Notes under the pieces: model-generated
The model's input: only the letters and a program-made list of their open reading frames with translations
Database searches by the model: none
Told to the model about the DNA's origin: nothing
Shown here: positions 38,767-51,857 of the stretch, piece by piece
Numbering within the stretch: the stretch's first letter is position 1
How the letters are laid out: each line of letters opens with the position of its first letter
Made by a program: the position numbers and the translations under genes
From: Ampullaceana balthica
Taxonomy: Eukaryota > Mollusca > Gastropoda > Lymnaeidae
Reading direction: 5' to 3'
NCBI GenBank assembly: GCA_944989445.1
Contig: CALYLW010000281.1
Location: 785,824 to 849,823, forward strand
Length of the DNA stretch: 64,000 nucleotides

Positions 38767-41759
38767 AACGATCAAAGCATTGATCGTGGTACTGTGAACA
38801 ATTAGAAGAAGGAGAAACTAAGATGTGATTATATAGGTTACTCTATACCAGGGGGGGGGGAGAGAAGCCCAAGTTGAATACTAGAGCCTTGTTGTGTTAC
38901 AAAGGTACTAATGTTTTCATTCAACTAGAAATTAATAAAATTATTTCCCGAATGGCTTTGTTTAAACAACAGCAAATCACTTTTTTAAAAGTTGTCTGAA
39001 ATTTTGATGAGAATATTCCTCTTTTTCAGCGTTTAGCATAGAAAATAATTGCAATATTTTGGCATGAATTTATTACATTTTTTGGTCACATAAAAATAAA
39101 ATTAAAAATCTTTGAAACGATGAATTCGTATATATCAGGATATACAAATATACTTCTCTGTATATAAAAGAAAAAGTGAAGCCACAGAAGCTATTCGTTA
39201 GAATAATTTAATCAAACATTAAACATTTAGTATAATATTCGTTAATATAGAGTATTATGAAACTTCCAGAGTTTTCAGTTAATCTTTTTACCGCACTAAT
39301 GGATATTTAAAGCAATCATTGCATCAATCCATGATTTATTACTTTTAGAGAATCGATTATTTGATTGTATTTGAGTATTTACGCGTCCACTTTTCAAGTA
39401 CAGTTCCACTAGAAATCGATGTCGAACCTAGATTCTAGGACCGCAGTTTTGTGTACAAGTTTATCGGGGGATCAGAGACGGAGCCCGAGTACTGTAGGAA
39501 CATTTGTTGATATATGTGATGTCTACTGTCAGAAATAAGCACAATGGAAATGTGTTAAGTAAAATTGGGGCGTGAGTGGGGGGATATCATCCTAAATAAA
39601 CACAATAGTTTACAGGGAAATATTAATTGAGTTTGCTATTCATCAGTGGTGTCAAACATTTGTGCGTGGGTTGCGAGGGGCAAGGTCCGAATCGGGGGTC
39701 ATTTTAGAAGTAAATAAACAATAATTGATCCATACTATTTTATTTCACATAATTTAACGGGTTGGTCGTAATATATGACACTAAATAAATCACAAAGCCA
39801 CGGGCAAATTACTTGTATGGCATCATTGACTATGTCGCATACTGAATTTGCTTAGTTCTATGTCCTTGACTCATGTGACCATACGACCATACGTCATGAT
39901 CCCATTTTGAGGCATTGGTTTGTTTAACCCTACTGTATAATTCTCTCCTGTTGCCACTTGTTTCTGTTTAAAAATGTATAATAACACAAACAATTTTGGG
40001 CCTATTTCTCCACCCCACCATTCCTTTAAAAACCGATGTGTTTTTTTTTCAACGGATATCTTTAAAGATCTTATGGAGATTTAAGTGCTACTCATCGATA
40101 GGTCCCACCCCAGACCCCAGACCCCAGACCCCAGACCCCAGACGCTTTGTGAATTTACTTATGATTTTAAAACATTGACGCGAACACAAAATAGAATTTT
40201 AAAATTAGACAGATTTCTCTTAATGCCATAGAGTGGTTGCCTGCAGACAATATTGCTACAAGAACAGGTTGCTAAAAGAGCAAGTTAACAGCCCATCCGT
40301 TTAGTTAAGTTCCCCTTCCTGTGAACTCGCGTGCAGGTTAACTTTTAAGTTTGCGACGCTGTTAGAACGTTGTGCATTAGCGGCTTTAACTTAATATCTA
40401 GTGTATAAAAAACAATTTATATGTTATATCATACTCCCATTTTTTCCTTTTAAATTGAGTGTCAATGACTGTTTGTTTGTTTGTTTTTGTTTGTTTTTTT
40501 TTAATAATAATATACTATTTATATCACGTGTGCAAACAGTCTTCACGATTATCGATCAGTTCCCAGGAAGGCGATGAATGCAAATATTTATAACAGAATC
40601 TTGGCTAACTTGTTATCTCCTGTTATCTTTCTGTTATGGGATGAGAAACGATGTGTTACTGTAAACGTTTAATTTTTATTATTTGGTCATTGAAATGTTG
40701 CGAGTTACTTACTTTAATTACTTGTAGTCAGTGGTAAAATTCAGAGAGGCTGAAGTTGGCAGTAGATGTTCAGACCAAAGTTGACCATAGTTTGTTCTAG
40801 CTCAGAGTTCACGTACCTTGCTGGTATATTACTTCTTCAGTTGATGTGTTTACCCTGCTATCAGTGATGGTTTACTTACTTTTTAAAAAAAATAAGACAC
40901 CAGCTCATTCAATAAATGCAACTATTAAACTGTTCTTGAATATTGAATGCATTTGTTTATCTCAAGTTTTGCCGTGCATCTGGTGAAAAGATTTGCTGAT
41001 GATATTTACTGAAGCGTTGGCAATGGAGACAAACGCTGACGTGAAGTATCAGGCACAATTGTCTCCCCCGCCCCAACCCCCTCCTCAAAAAGATCGTTAG
41101 GTCTTTCTCTGAGGTTTGAAAGCAATCAATAAACAATGGAGAAGTAGACCCAAAATACAACACAATTTATCGTACAGTAAAACACAAAAAAAATAATTAA
41201 AGTGAACAAAAAAAAACCAAACAAGTTTCTACAAAAAAACAAAACAACAACATCTGTTTAAGAAGCAATGGCGAAGGGGGAGTAAAGGGTGGGTGGGGGG
41301 GTCACAGCATGAGTACCACGCCCTCGATGTCACCCACTAATGTCCCACCTCTGATCTGTGATGTTTTTGTTTTGTTGGTTATTTAAAGAGCTCGAACCTT
41401 GTCCTGTCAGATCGAAATTCGTCAAACTCCAGCAGACCTATAGATCTTGTAAGAACGCTAACGATTTTTCGTAACGTGATACAAGATGTCCATTGATGAT
41501 GTTACCATCATGTCCTAAAACTTCGATTCCTAATATTATGAACCAAGTGCTCAGTTTTACATGGTTGTAGTGTAGTGCCTTAAACAAGTTGTAGTTTTTA
41601 CCATGTAATTTATATCACACTAAGGGTTGTAGGGCGCCTACGGCGCTCATTTGTTTTGGTGAAAAGCCCAAGTAACTTATCCTTGTTTGATAAAAACGAA
41701 ATATTAAACTTCCTGAAATCTACTCAAAGTATTTTTTAATTATAAATCCTCAAATCATC
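38767..41759. other. AT-rich intergenic stretch, no gene recognised
   Basis: Only short motif-free frames. An 8-bp repeat (cagacccc, about 5 copies) lies at 40106..40143. Confidence 0.5.
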
Positions 41760-42236
41760 TTTTAAAATCCTTTACACTAACTCGTGGTGTCTGGTTGATT
41801 GCTTGCTTGTTTGCTTGTTTGTAAAAAAAAACTTTGGATCGATTTTTAACCCACTTCCTCGTAAGCTAGCGAGCTGAAATTATGCAGGCAGACTTGTGCT
41901 GAAAATAAAAATATTGTATCAAAATTTCAGATCGATCGCATGTACTGTAATTAAATTATTGAATTTTTAGATTATTTTATTTATCTCTATGAATCATGTT
42001 ATTTTTTAAGATAGAGTGTCGCGGTGCGTATTATATTGAACGACCTTTATAATACTTTCCTGTTGCACGATTCGATGCGTATTATATGGAAGATAATTTT
42101 AAAAAATATATTCCCGATCGGTGCACATTATATTAAAAATGTTTTACGAGACGTAACTAAAATTTAGGATTTTTGGATTGTCGTGCGCTGCGTATTATAA
42201 TGAACATTCTTTTATTTATGTCTCGTATATTAAGGA
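41760..42236 (+). mobile_element. Repeat family B copy, cut by a Helitron
   Basis: It begins tttaaaatcctttacactaa and matches the copies at 51042 and 28848. Its far end stops at 'tatattaagga', where the Helitron begins with ctag; the remaining ~35 bp expected from the other copies are missing on this side. Confidence 0.8.
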
Positions 42237-44988
42237 CTAGCAAAATACCCACGCTTCTCTGCGGAAGATAGAATTTTAGTAAGCTTTGAAAACCCGTTTT
42301 ACACCAATTCAAAACACCAATAGATTTCAGTCTGGATCATGATTGATATACTTGTTTGTCAATATTTGTCAAGGTCGTGTAAAATAAAATGGGTACTAAA
42401 ATGACATTACGGGCCCCCGTGCAAAATGGATGCAGGATGTGCATATCTCATAAGGTCTGAGGATTTCAATCTAGGTCATGATAGAGATATGTGTCTATAT
42501 TTATTTAAATTATTTAAAATGTAAAGGTAACAAAGCTTTAAATGTTTTACGAAAAAAATATTTTGGGTCCCGGCCCCAAAGGAACAGACGTTAGAAGTTC
42601 ATTACCCTATAGAATTTTATTTTATTTATTTTTAAATCAAATTTGGCCCATAGTTCATCCATTTACCCTAGTAGCCACATTTTAAATTACCTTTTATATA
42701 ACTAATGTTAAAATATGGCATACGGGCCCCCAGCCCGAATAAGTGGTGTTTTTAAAACTTTTACTTTTAATGCCAGAAACCTTCGCTGGAGTGTACCCAA
42801 AAACTTCCTAAAGTTTAATGGCCGTGGGATGAATAAAATACATTTACAATTAATACGTCTTTAAAAAAAACTAAAATAAGGGCTGGGGGCCCTATCTGTG
42901 TAATATGTATAGTTCAAAACAACAGCTTATTTCAATTTGGATTATGATGAATATATTTGTTAGTAAACATTTTTTTTTAAAAATTGAGTGAAATCGAATG
43001 GTTAAAATGTCTTAAACGTTTACAAAAAATAGATTAGGGGCCCTCGGCTACAAAATATTGAAAAAATATATTTTAATGCCCTAACGAATTTTAATATAGG
43101 CCATCAAGTTTTTATCTTCCAAGTTTTGTAAAAATACATTTACACAGTATCCAAAGTTTTTTTATTTGTAATTTAGCTCATATAAGTTAAAAATATTACT
43201 TTTGTGTCCCGGGCCCCCCAGTGAGTGATAATTAAACAAAAAAATTTCGCCTGTTACCATCCCGGGAGTGTACTCAACAAACTTCCCAAAATTTCATGCT
43301 TCTAACTACACGGGAAAATGGAGAATCTGTGATGATTAACTTTTTATATCATAAGAAAAAAATTGGTGCGCCCCGGCCACATCAGTGTGACGTGAAAATT
43401 TAAATATTTTATTTGTTGGCTGTTACCATCGCGGGAGTGTACTCAATAATTTCCAAAGTTTCATGCTTTTACCTACACGGGAAATCAGAGAATTAGATTT
43501 GAGTCAGTTTTTATTTAAGAAAAAGTACATTTGGGCCCCCGGCCCCCATTGAGTGATAATTTAAATATTTTTTTATTGCATGCTACCATTGAGCGAGTGG
43601 ACTCAACAGATTCCCAAAGTTTCATGTTTCTATCTATACGGGAAAGTGGAGAATAAGGCGATTTTCAGTATAAGGAAAAAAAACGCTTTTGGGAGGTGAA
43701 TTTTAAAATTCTTGTACGCCAATTTGCATCGCGAGAGGGCACTCAACAACTTCCCAAAGTTTCATGCTTCTACCTACACTGGAAGTTTGAGAATTCGTGA
43801 TGAGTCAGTTTTTAATATCAGAAAAAAATTCTTTTGGGCCCCCGGCCCCCTAGTAAGTGTTAATTTGAAATATTTTTTCACCTGTTACCGTCGCGGAAGT
43901 GTACTTATCAACTACTCAGAGTTTCATGCTTCTACCTACACGGGAAATATGAGAATTGTGATTTTCAGTTTTTATATAGATCATTTAAGGAAAAACTTCA
44001 TTTAGGGCCATCGGCCCCCAGTATTTGATAATTTAAATATTTTTTTGCTTTTTACCATCGCGGGTTTGTACTCAACAACTTCCCAACGTTTCATGCTTCT
44101 GCTTACTACAGAAATAGGGGAATCGGTGATTTTCATATTTTATATAGTCCATATACGGGGAAAAAACATTTTGGGCCCCCGGCCCCCATGAAATTGAATT
44201 TTAAAATTCTTTTATTCCAATTATCGCCGCGAGAGGCTACTCAAAAACTTCCCAACGTTTCATGCTTCTACCTGTACGGGAAATTGAAGAATTAGTGATG
44301 ATTCAGTTTTAAATATTAGAAACAAATACTTTTGGGCCCCCCGACCCCAGTAAGTGTTAATTTAAAAAAAATTTTCACATGGTACCATCGCGGAAGTGTT
44401 CTTATCAACTACGCAGAGTTTCATGCTTCTACCTACACGGGAAATAGGAGAATTAGTGATTTTTAGTTTTTATATAGCTCATATTAGGAAAAAAAACGTT
44501 TTTGGGCCCCCGGCCCCCATGAGTGTGAATTTAAAAATTCTTTTATGCCAATTTTCGTCGCGAGAGGGTACTCAACAATTTCCCAAAGTTTCATGCTTCT
44601 ACCTACACGGAAAATTGGAGAATTAGTGGTTTTTAGTTTTTATAAAGCTCATATAAGGAAAAAACTTCATTTGGGCCCCCGCCCCCAGGAAGTGATAATT
44701 TCAATAATTTTTCGCCCGTTACCATCGTGGGATTGTACTCAACCACTTCCCAAAGTTTCATGCTTCTGCCTACTCGGGAAATAGAAGAATTAGTGATATT
44801 CAAATTTCATATAGGCCATATTAGGGGAAAAAACGTTTTTGGGCTCCCGGCCCCATATGAGCGGGAATTTTAAAATTATTTTTTGCCAATTTTTGTCGTG
44901 AGAGGGTACTTGACAACTCCCCAAATTTTCATGCTTCTACCTACACGGTGAGTGAGTGAGTCAGGGCTTTGCCTTTTATTAGTATAGA
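42237..44988 (-). mobile_element. Helitron 1, non-autonomous, reverse orientation
   Basis: Read on the minus strand it starts TCTATACTAATAAAAGGC (44988) and ends ggtattttgCTAG (42237), with a CCGC...GCG hairpin-like stretch before the end. The interior is about a dozen degenerate units of 180-300 bp with a 'gggcccccggccccc' core and the motif acttcccaaagtttcatgct, the reverse complement of the motif in the Helitron at 15243. No RepHel frame; short frames inside are repeats, not genes. Confidence 0.85.
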
Positions 44989-46982
44989 CTAGCAAAATCC
45001 CCGCGCTCTGCAGCGGAAGTTAGAATTTTATTAAGCGTTGAAAACCCGTTTCACACCAATTCAAAACACCAATAGATTTCAGTATGAATCATGATCGATA
45101 TACTTGTTTGTCAATATTTGTCAAAGTCGTGTAAAATTAAATGGGTACTAAAATGACATTACGGGTCCCCCGTGCAAAATGGATGCAGGATGTGCATATC
45201 TCATAAGGTCTGAGGATTTCAATCTATGTCATGATAGAGAAATGTGACTATATTTATTTAATTATTTTTTAAGGTAACAAAGCTTTAAATGTTTACGAAA
45301 AAAATATTTTGGGTCCCGGCCCCAAAGGAACAGACGTTAGAAGTTCATTACCCTATATAATTTTATTTTATTTTTAAAATCAAATTTGGCCATAGTTCAT
45401 CCATTTACCTAGTAGCCACATTTTAAATTACCTTTTATATAACTAATGTTAAAATATGGCATACGGGCCCCCAGCCCGGATAAGTGGTGTTTTTAAAACT
45501 TTTACTTTTAATACCAGAAACCTTCGATGGATCGTACCCATAAAACTTCCTAAAGTTTAATGGCCGTGGGATGAACAAAATACATTTACAAATAATACGT
45601 CTTTAAAAAAAATAAAAATAAGGGCCGGGGGCCCTATTGAGGGTAATATGTATTGTTCAAAACAACAGCTAATTTCAATTTGGATTATGATGAATATATT
45701 TGTTAGTAAACATTTTTTTTTAATTGAGTGAAATCAAATGGTTAAAATGTCTTAAACATTTACAAAAAAGAGATTAGGGGCCCTCAGCTACAAAATATTG
45801 AAAAAATATAATTTTAATGCCCTAAAGAATTTTATTATAGGCCATCAAGTTTTTATCTTCGAAGTTTTGTAAAATTACATTTACACAGTATCCAAAGTTT
45901 TTTTCATTTGTAATTTAGCTCATATAAGTTTAAAAATATTACTTTGTATCCCGGGCCCCATGTGAGTGATAATTAAACCAAAACAAATTCGCCTGTTACC
46001 ATCCCGGGAGTGTACTCAACAACTTCCCAAAATTTCATGCTTCTAACTACACGGGAAAATGGAGAATCTGTGATGATTAACTTTTTATATGAGAAAAAAA
46101 TTGGGCCCCGGCCCCTTGTGAGTGAAAATTTAAATACTTGTTTGCCTGTTACCATCGCGGGTGTGTGCTCAATAATTTCCAAAAGTCAGTTTCCTACGGG
46201 CAATCAGAGAATTAGATTTGAGTCAGTTTTTATATAAGAAAACGTACATTTGGGCCCCCAGTGAGTGATAATTTAAACATTTTTTTTTGCATGCTACCAT
46301 CGAGGGAGTTGACTCAACAAATTCCCAAAGTTTCGTGTTTCTACCTATACGGGAAAGTGGAGAATAAGGCAATTTTCAGTATAAGGGAAAAAAACGCTTT
46401 TGGGCGCCCCGCCCACATGAGAGTGAATTTTAAAATTCTTTTACGCCACTTTCAATCGCGAGAGGCTACTCAACAACTTCCCAAAAGTTTCATGATTCTA
46501 CCTACACGTGAAGTTGGAGAATTCATGATGATTCAGTTTTTAATATTAGAAAAAAAAATTCCTTATACTGAAAATCGCCTTATTCTTCACCTTCCCGTAT
46601 AGATAGAAACATGAAACTTTGGGAATCTGTTGAGTAAGTGTTAATTTAAATATTCTTTTTACCTGTTACAATCACGGAAGTGTACTTATCAACTACTCAG
46701 AGTTTCATGCTTCTACCTACACGGGAAATATGAGAATTTGTGATTTTCTGTTTTTATATAGATCATTTAAGGAAAAAGTTCATTTGGTGCCCCGGCCCCC
46801 AGTATTTGATAATTTAAATATTTTTTTGCCTGTTAACATCGCAGAAGTGTACTCAACAACTGCCCAAAGTTTTATGCTTCTGCCTACTCCCAAAATAGGA
46901 GAATTAGTTATTTTTCAATTTAATATAGCCAATATATGGAAAAAAATGGTTTTGGGCCCCCGGCCCCCATTAGTGTGAATTT
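44989..46982 (-). mobile_element. Helitron 2, abutting Helitron 1, 5' end lost
   Basis: It begins ctagcaaaatccccgcgctc directly after the 'tataga' end of Helitron 1, with no base between. Its units follow those of Helitron 1 in the same order with high similarity (for example 'ggtcccggccccaaaggaac', 'agattaggggccctc'). It is cut at about 46983 by the LINE; no 5' TC end follows the LINE. Confidence 0.82.
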
Positions 46983-46989
46983 TAAACAT

Positions 46990-48194
46990 GACATCAGACT
47001 AGAAACTTCACACGCATGGTATCACACATGACATACAGATACAATATTACTAGACTTCTCAAAAGCATTTGACAAAGTTCACCACCTTAGTTTACTTAAA
47101 AAACTTAACTACTTTGGAATCTCAGGTTCCTTACATCACTGGATCCAAGACTTCCTTTTGGGCAGGGAGCAAACTGTAATAATTAATGGATCTAAATCTG
47201 CACCAATAAAGGTTAACTCAGGAGTTCCACAAGGAACTGTGCTAGGTCCCTTACTCTTTTTAATTTATATAAATGATTTACCCAAGAACATCTCAACATG
47301 TACAAAAGTTAGGTTATTTGCTGATGATTGTATAATCTATAAAACAATTAAATCAGAACAAGATAGCAAAATTTTACAAAAAGACTTAGATGAATTGATA
47401 AAATGGGAAACTAACTGGAGTATGTCTTTCCACCCAGAAAAGTGTCAACTGTTAAGAGTAACAAAGAAAAAGAAACAAATAAATTCAAAATATTACTTCA
47501 TGGAAAAGAACTGACCCAAACTAAAGATGCAAAATACTTAGGAGTCTTAATAAATGAGAAACTATCATGGAATCCCCATGTCAATGAAGTTATTAAAAAA
47601 TCAAACAAAACCTTAGGCTTTATAAAAAGGAACTTTAACAAATGTAATAGAGATATAAAACTAAAATGCTACCTCACTTTGGTGAGACCTGTACTAGAAT
47701 ATGCATCTTCTGTATGGGACCCATCCACCAAAGAAAACATTGATAAACTAGAACAAATTCAAAAAAGAGCTGCCAGATTCATTACTGGAGAATATTCGAA
47801 ACTGACAAGAGTAACACCATTAGTTAAATCATTAAACCTTGAAACACTAGAGGATAGAAGAACCAAGAGCAAAGTAGTAATCATACATAAAGCAATTAAT
47901 TCTAATTTAGAAATACAACACAAAGATAACTTAATACAACCCTCAGATAGACATAAGGATAAAAACACCTTTCTTATTCCGTATGCAAGAACAAACACAT
48001 ACAAGTTTTCCTTCTTCCCGTCCGGAATTCGGGCGTGGAATGGGTTGCCTGAAGAATCCAGGAAAACCAACACTTTATCAACATTTAAATCTCTAATAAA
48101 AATGCAGGACTAAACACAAACCATAGATAAGCGTAGGACGCAATAATCTTCTGTATAGAAGGAGCGTCTGTAAACAGATAAGATAAGATAAGAT
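46990..48194 (+). mobile_element. LINE copy 2 (CR1/Jockey-like), 5'-truncated
   Basis: The copy ends with (GATAA)n; a probable target duplication, taaacat, lies at 46983..46989 and 48194..48200. It carries the reverse transcriptase from LLDFSKAFDKVHH onward. Comparison with copy 1 at 19732..20552 shows both are recent members of one family. Confidence 0.9.
47040..48113 (+). pseudogene. LINE reverse transcriptase, C-terminal half, frameshifted
   Basis: The frame reads ILLDFSKAFDKVHHLSLLKK, SGVPQGTVLGPLLFLIYIND and LFADDCIIYK, i.e. reverse transcriptase blocks with the FADD catalytic motif near 47325. A single-base deletion near 47497, relative to copy 1, shifts the frame; the second part reads HGKELTQTKDAKYLG, RPVLEYASSVWDPS, KRAARFITGEY and ends FKSLIKMQD-stop at 48113. 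The upstream endonuclease is missing, so the copy is dead. In the family this enzyme performs target-primed reverse transcription in the nucleus. Confidence 0.9.
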
Positions 48195-50918
48195 AAACAT
48201 TTCTGAAATATCCATTACAATAGTAAAGGGGTCAGGAAACTTTTTGGTCTGAGAGAGCCATAAACAGTTAAACACCACATATTTTCAAAAGTAATTCTAC
48301 GAGAGCCACACATTATGTTTAAAACTAAGAATTCAAGTAAATGTGTGAATTTTGTGCAATTTCAACAATAAAAGTACAATAATTATGTCTCTGAATTCTT
48401 TTTAATAACAACATAGTGAGGTTATTTAAAATATGCTTTTAATATGTAGACGTAGATCAAATGAGTCTGAATAAACGGGTGTTTATTTTTTATAAACAAA
48501 CATTTGTCTGAGAGCCAGGTGACGCAATCAATAGAGCCACATCCAGTGGCGTAGCTAGGCGGTGCAGGGGGGACATATTCCCCGGGCGCCACATTAGGGG
48601 GCGCAAAAATGAGTATTAAAATTGATTATTTAAATTTATTTTGATGTAAACTAATGTATTTCAAATACGTTTGCAAGATTGAATTTTGGAGCAAGATTGA
48701 ATTTTGGAGCTCCACAAATATCTTCTTTACAAACCAGTTGGCAAGCATGATTTTGGCGCCACCATTGAGCATTAAGGGGCACCATGTGGATTTTCAAACT
48801 AAAAAGTAACCATTAAAGAATCATTTTTAGGTTTTGTTCAGATACATTCCAAAGACGCAGCAAGCCTTTAAACGGTTATCGTAGAGAAACTGGTCTATGT
48901 TAACATACCTCTAGCCCAGTGATTCTCAAACTTTTATGGCCTACCACCCACTTTCCAGTAAGAATATTACTCAGCGCCCCCGAATTAAAAAAAAAGTATT
49001 CTAACACAGGGATAGGCAAACTACCATCCGCGGGCCAAATGCGGCCAGTCAGAGTATATAATGCGGCCCGTAGGCATGTACATGTGGCGATCTTGTGTCA
49101 TGTTAATTTTCTTTGCTTAGAATTTTTGATATATTTTAGAAATTTTATTCCCAGCATTTGATTCGAATCTAGAGATATATAATCGGTTTTATGGCTTCAG
49201 AATCATTAGTCATTAATTGTTAACATACCTGTTCGAAACTACATTTCAGGTCAACCGGAAATGGCTCTTGTTTACGATTTACCTTTCAAACGGTTTTGAA
49301 AATTTGTGATTTAAAAGCAAATAGACATTGATTTAACAATGAGTGGTACCAAAGAAAGTAAGATTGAGGACGAATGTCTTTTTTAAATGATGAATTACCG
49401 GATATACTCGTTCGCAATCCGACCTTTTTTGGACAAATTCTAGGGGGAAAAGTGTGTGTGTGTCGGCTTATGAGAGGGTCATAGGTGATTTCTGCATGGA
49501 TATTGAATATCGGTGTTGTTATTGTAGATTATCAATGTCCTTTTCAATATTCTACAAGATTCGACTGCTCTATCAGAAGCTATAATATATTATTAAAAAC
49601 CAGCACTTACCTTATTTAATAGTTTTATTTATTTTTGTGAAAGTTTTAATAAATTGTTTTACATATTTTGTTTTCAACCAAGGATTTTAATGTACGCGCT
49701 TTCGTCACTGTTTACCAAATATTTTTTTTAAATACCGGTAACTCTTGCCTAACAAAGAGCAGAAAGACAAAGATAGACAAAGTAAACAATCATAATGACC
49801 ATGGGCGTCGCTAGGAATTTTTCCAGGGGGGGGGGAACCCCCACTTTTTTATTTTAACTGACAGTGCCATACAGGTACAATTTTCAATTAAATTCAAGTT
49901 CAGTATAAAATAAGGGTCGAAAAAAGCCTTAGAAATTAATAAGACTTACAAATTAGTGCTGTAATTGCTAAAATACAACATTTATTAATGCATTTAATAA
50001 ATTAAAAACTTAAGTTCTCACGAGAAAATTGAATTTTGCTGTGAAATAATATACGTGTAGAAACTGCAGGATTACCAAGGATGGATATCAGAAATTTTTT
50101 ACAGGCTAAAAAAAATTGAAAAGTAGACCAATCGCGGGATTCCGAAATGCCGTTATTAGAAGATTTTGGGGCGTCTGCAGCATCTGACTTATCATTGGCA
50201 TTGAGGACAACAGTACACGTTCAACAGCCAGACACAACTGAAGCAACTGTTCCTAATTTGATTGTCGCTGACACTTATTCATTTCCTAAATTGGATATTG
50301 GAAGGTATGTCTGGACATACGACCTTTCAAATAAGTTGAAATTGCAGCTGATTCGTGATTGTTGGACCCTTGATAAAAATTATGATTTTAGAGCTGACAG
50401 TGAGGGAAACAGAGTTTTTAGTTTTTAAAATATGCATGGTTATCAGACTATTCACCGTGGCTTGTATACTCGCAAATGTTAATAGGTGCCTTTTGCAAAT
50501 ATTGCGTGTTGTTTCTGCAAAAAAGTAATACTATGAGTTCAGTGGGTATTTGTCATCAAACCATGTACAAAATATAAAGATTTCAACGAAGATGCACGTA
50601 GCAACCTGCAAAGCACATTATGGCACAAAGGCTCTCATGAAGATGCAAGCAATTTTATTTGCTTTATTGGAAGCCAAAGCAGTTTCTATAGATGAGCAGT
50701 TGGACTTATCATTTAGAAGACAAATTCAAGAAAATCGCAACAAACTGGGTCCCATCATTTCTATAATCCTAATTTTCTGCATGCTTGTTTTAGCACTTCG
50801 TGAAACAGAATCAAATTCTGGTAATTTGTATGAACTGTTAGAGTTTCGTGTTGAATCTGGAGATGAAGTTCTTGGTAATCTTTTGTTAATTGGTTCGTGT
50901 AATGCTGCGTATGGTTCA

Positions 50919-51857
50919 TCGACAAAATGCCCCGGACAAAACGACCCCGACAATTGGGCTCCGACATAACGGCCCCGACAAAACGGCCCTGGACTAATAG
51001 ATGGACAAATAGTAAAATTTACAATCAAATATATTTGTATTTTTAAATCCTTTATATTAACTCGTGATGTCTGCGGCCGCCCGACCGACCGACCGACCGA
51101 CCGCCCTTGTCGCCAAAACTTTTGAACGATTTTTAACCCACTTGCTCATAAGCTAGCGAGCTGAAATTTTGCAGGCAGTTTCGTACCGATAATAAAAACA
51201 ATGTATCAAAATTTCAGATCGATCGCATGTACCGTAATTAAATTATTGATTTTTTAGATTATTTTTTTATTCCTATGTATCATGCTATTTTTGAGATAGA
51301 GCGTCGCGGTGCGTATCATATTGAACAACCTTTCTGTCGTGCAATAAGGTGCGTATTTTATTGACAGCTCTTTTTATAAACATATTCCTGATCGGTGCGC
51401 ATTATATTAAACATGTTTTACGACACAACTGCAATTTTGTATTTCTGGATGGTCTGGCGCTGCGTATTATAATGAACATTCTTTTAATTACTTCTGTACA
51501 TAAAGGATTTATAGTCAAAAACTTGGTTTTTACGGGTTTTTCTTATTACTCACCTATTCAGTGTCAGGTTTAGCTAACAATAAACAATAATAATAACACC
51601 ACAAAGGGGAATTTAATAGCCTTTACGCGAAATGGTACCAATAACGGTTGTTTGTTGACAAGAAAACAATATAATAACGTCACAAGAAATAATTTTACAA
51701 GTTTTACCACTTTTTTAAGGGTGAAAAAATTGACGAAAGCTTAAAATGCAAACAAAATTAATTTTTTTTGTTAAAAAATGTTAACAATTTGTCTGGGGCC
51801 GTTTTGACCGGGGCCGTTATGTCGGGGCCATTTTATCTGGGGTCGTTTGACGGGTAA
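50919..51857. mobile_element. Nest level 7: element with GC-rich iterated ends
   Basis: The left side (gacataacggccccgacaaa) and right side (ggccgttatgtcggggcc) are inverted and each repeats an 'aacggcccc' unit four to five times. It splits the level 6 transposase after NAAYGS. Interior is AT-rich with a family B copy inside. Confidence 0.75.
51042..51546 (+). mobile_element. Nest level 8: repeat family B copy
   Basis: It starts taaatcctttatattaactc and ends ggtttttacgggtttttc, with a (ccga)n run near 51085. It is the most intact family B copy in the window and lies entirely inside level 7. Confidence 0.85.

Noticed and set aside
43712..46978. Several 70-110 codon frames
   Set aside because: They are translations of the repetitive Helitron units (recurring SFMLLPTRE-type strings) with no start or stop conservation.
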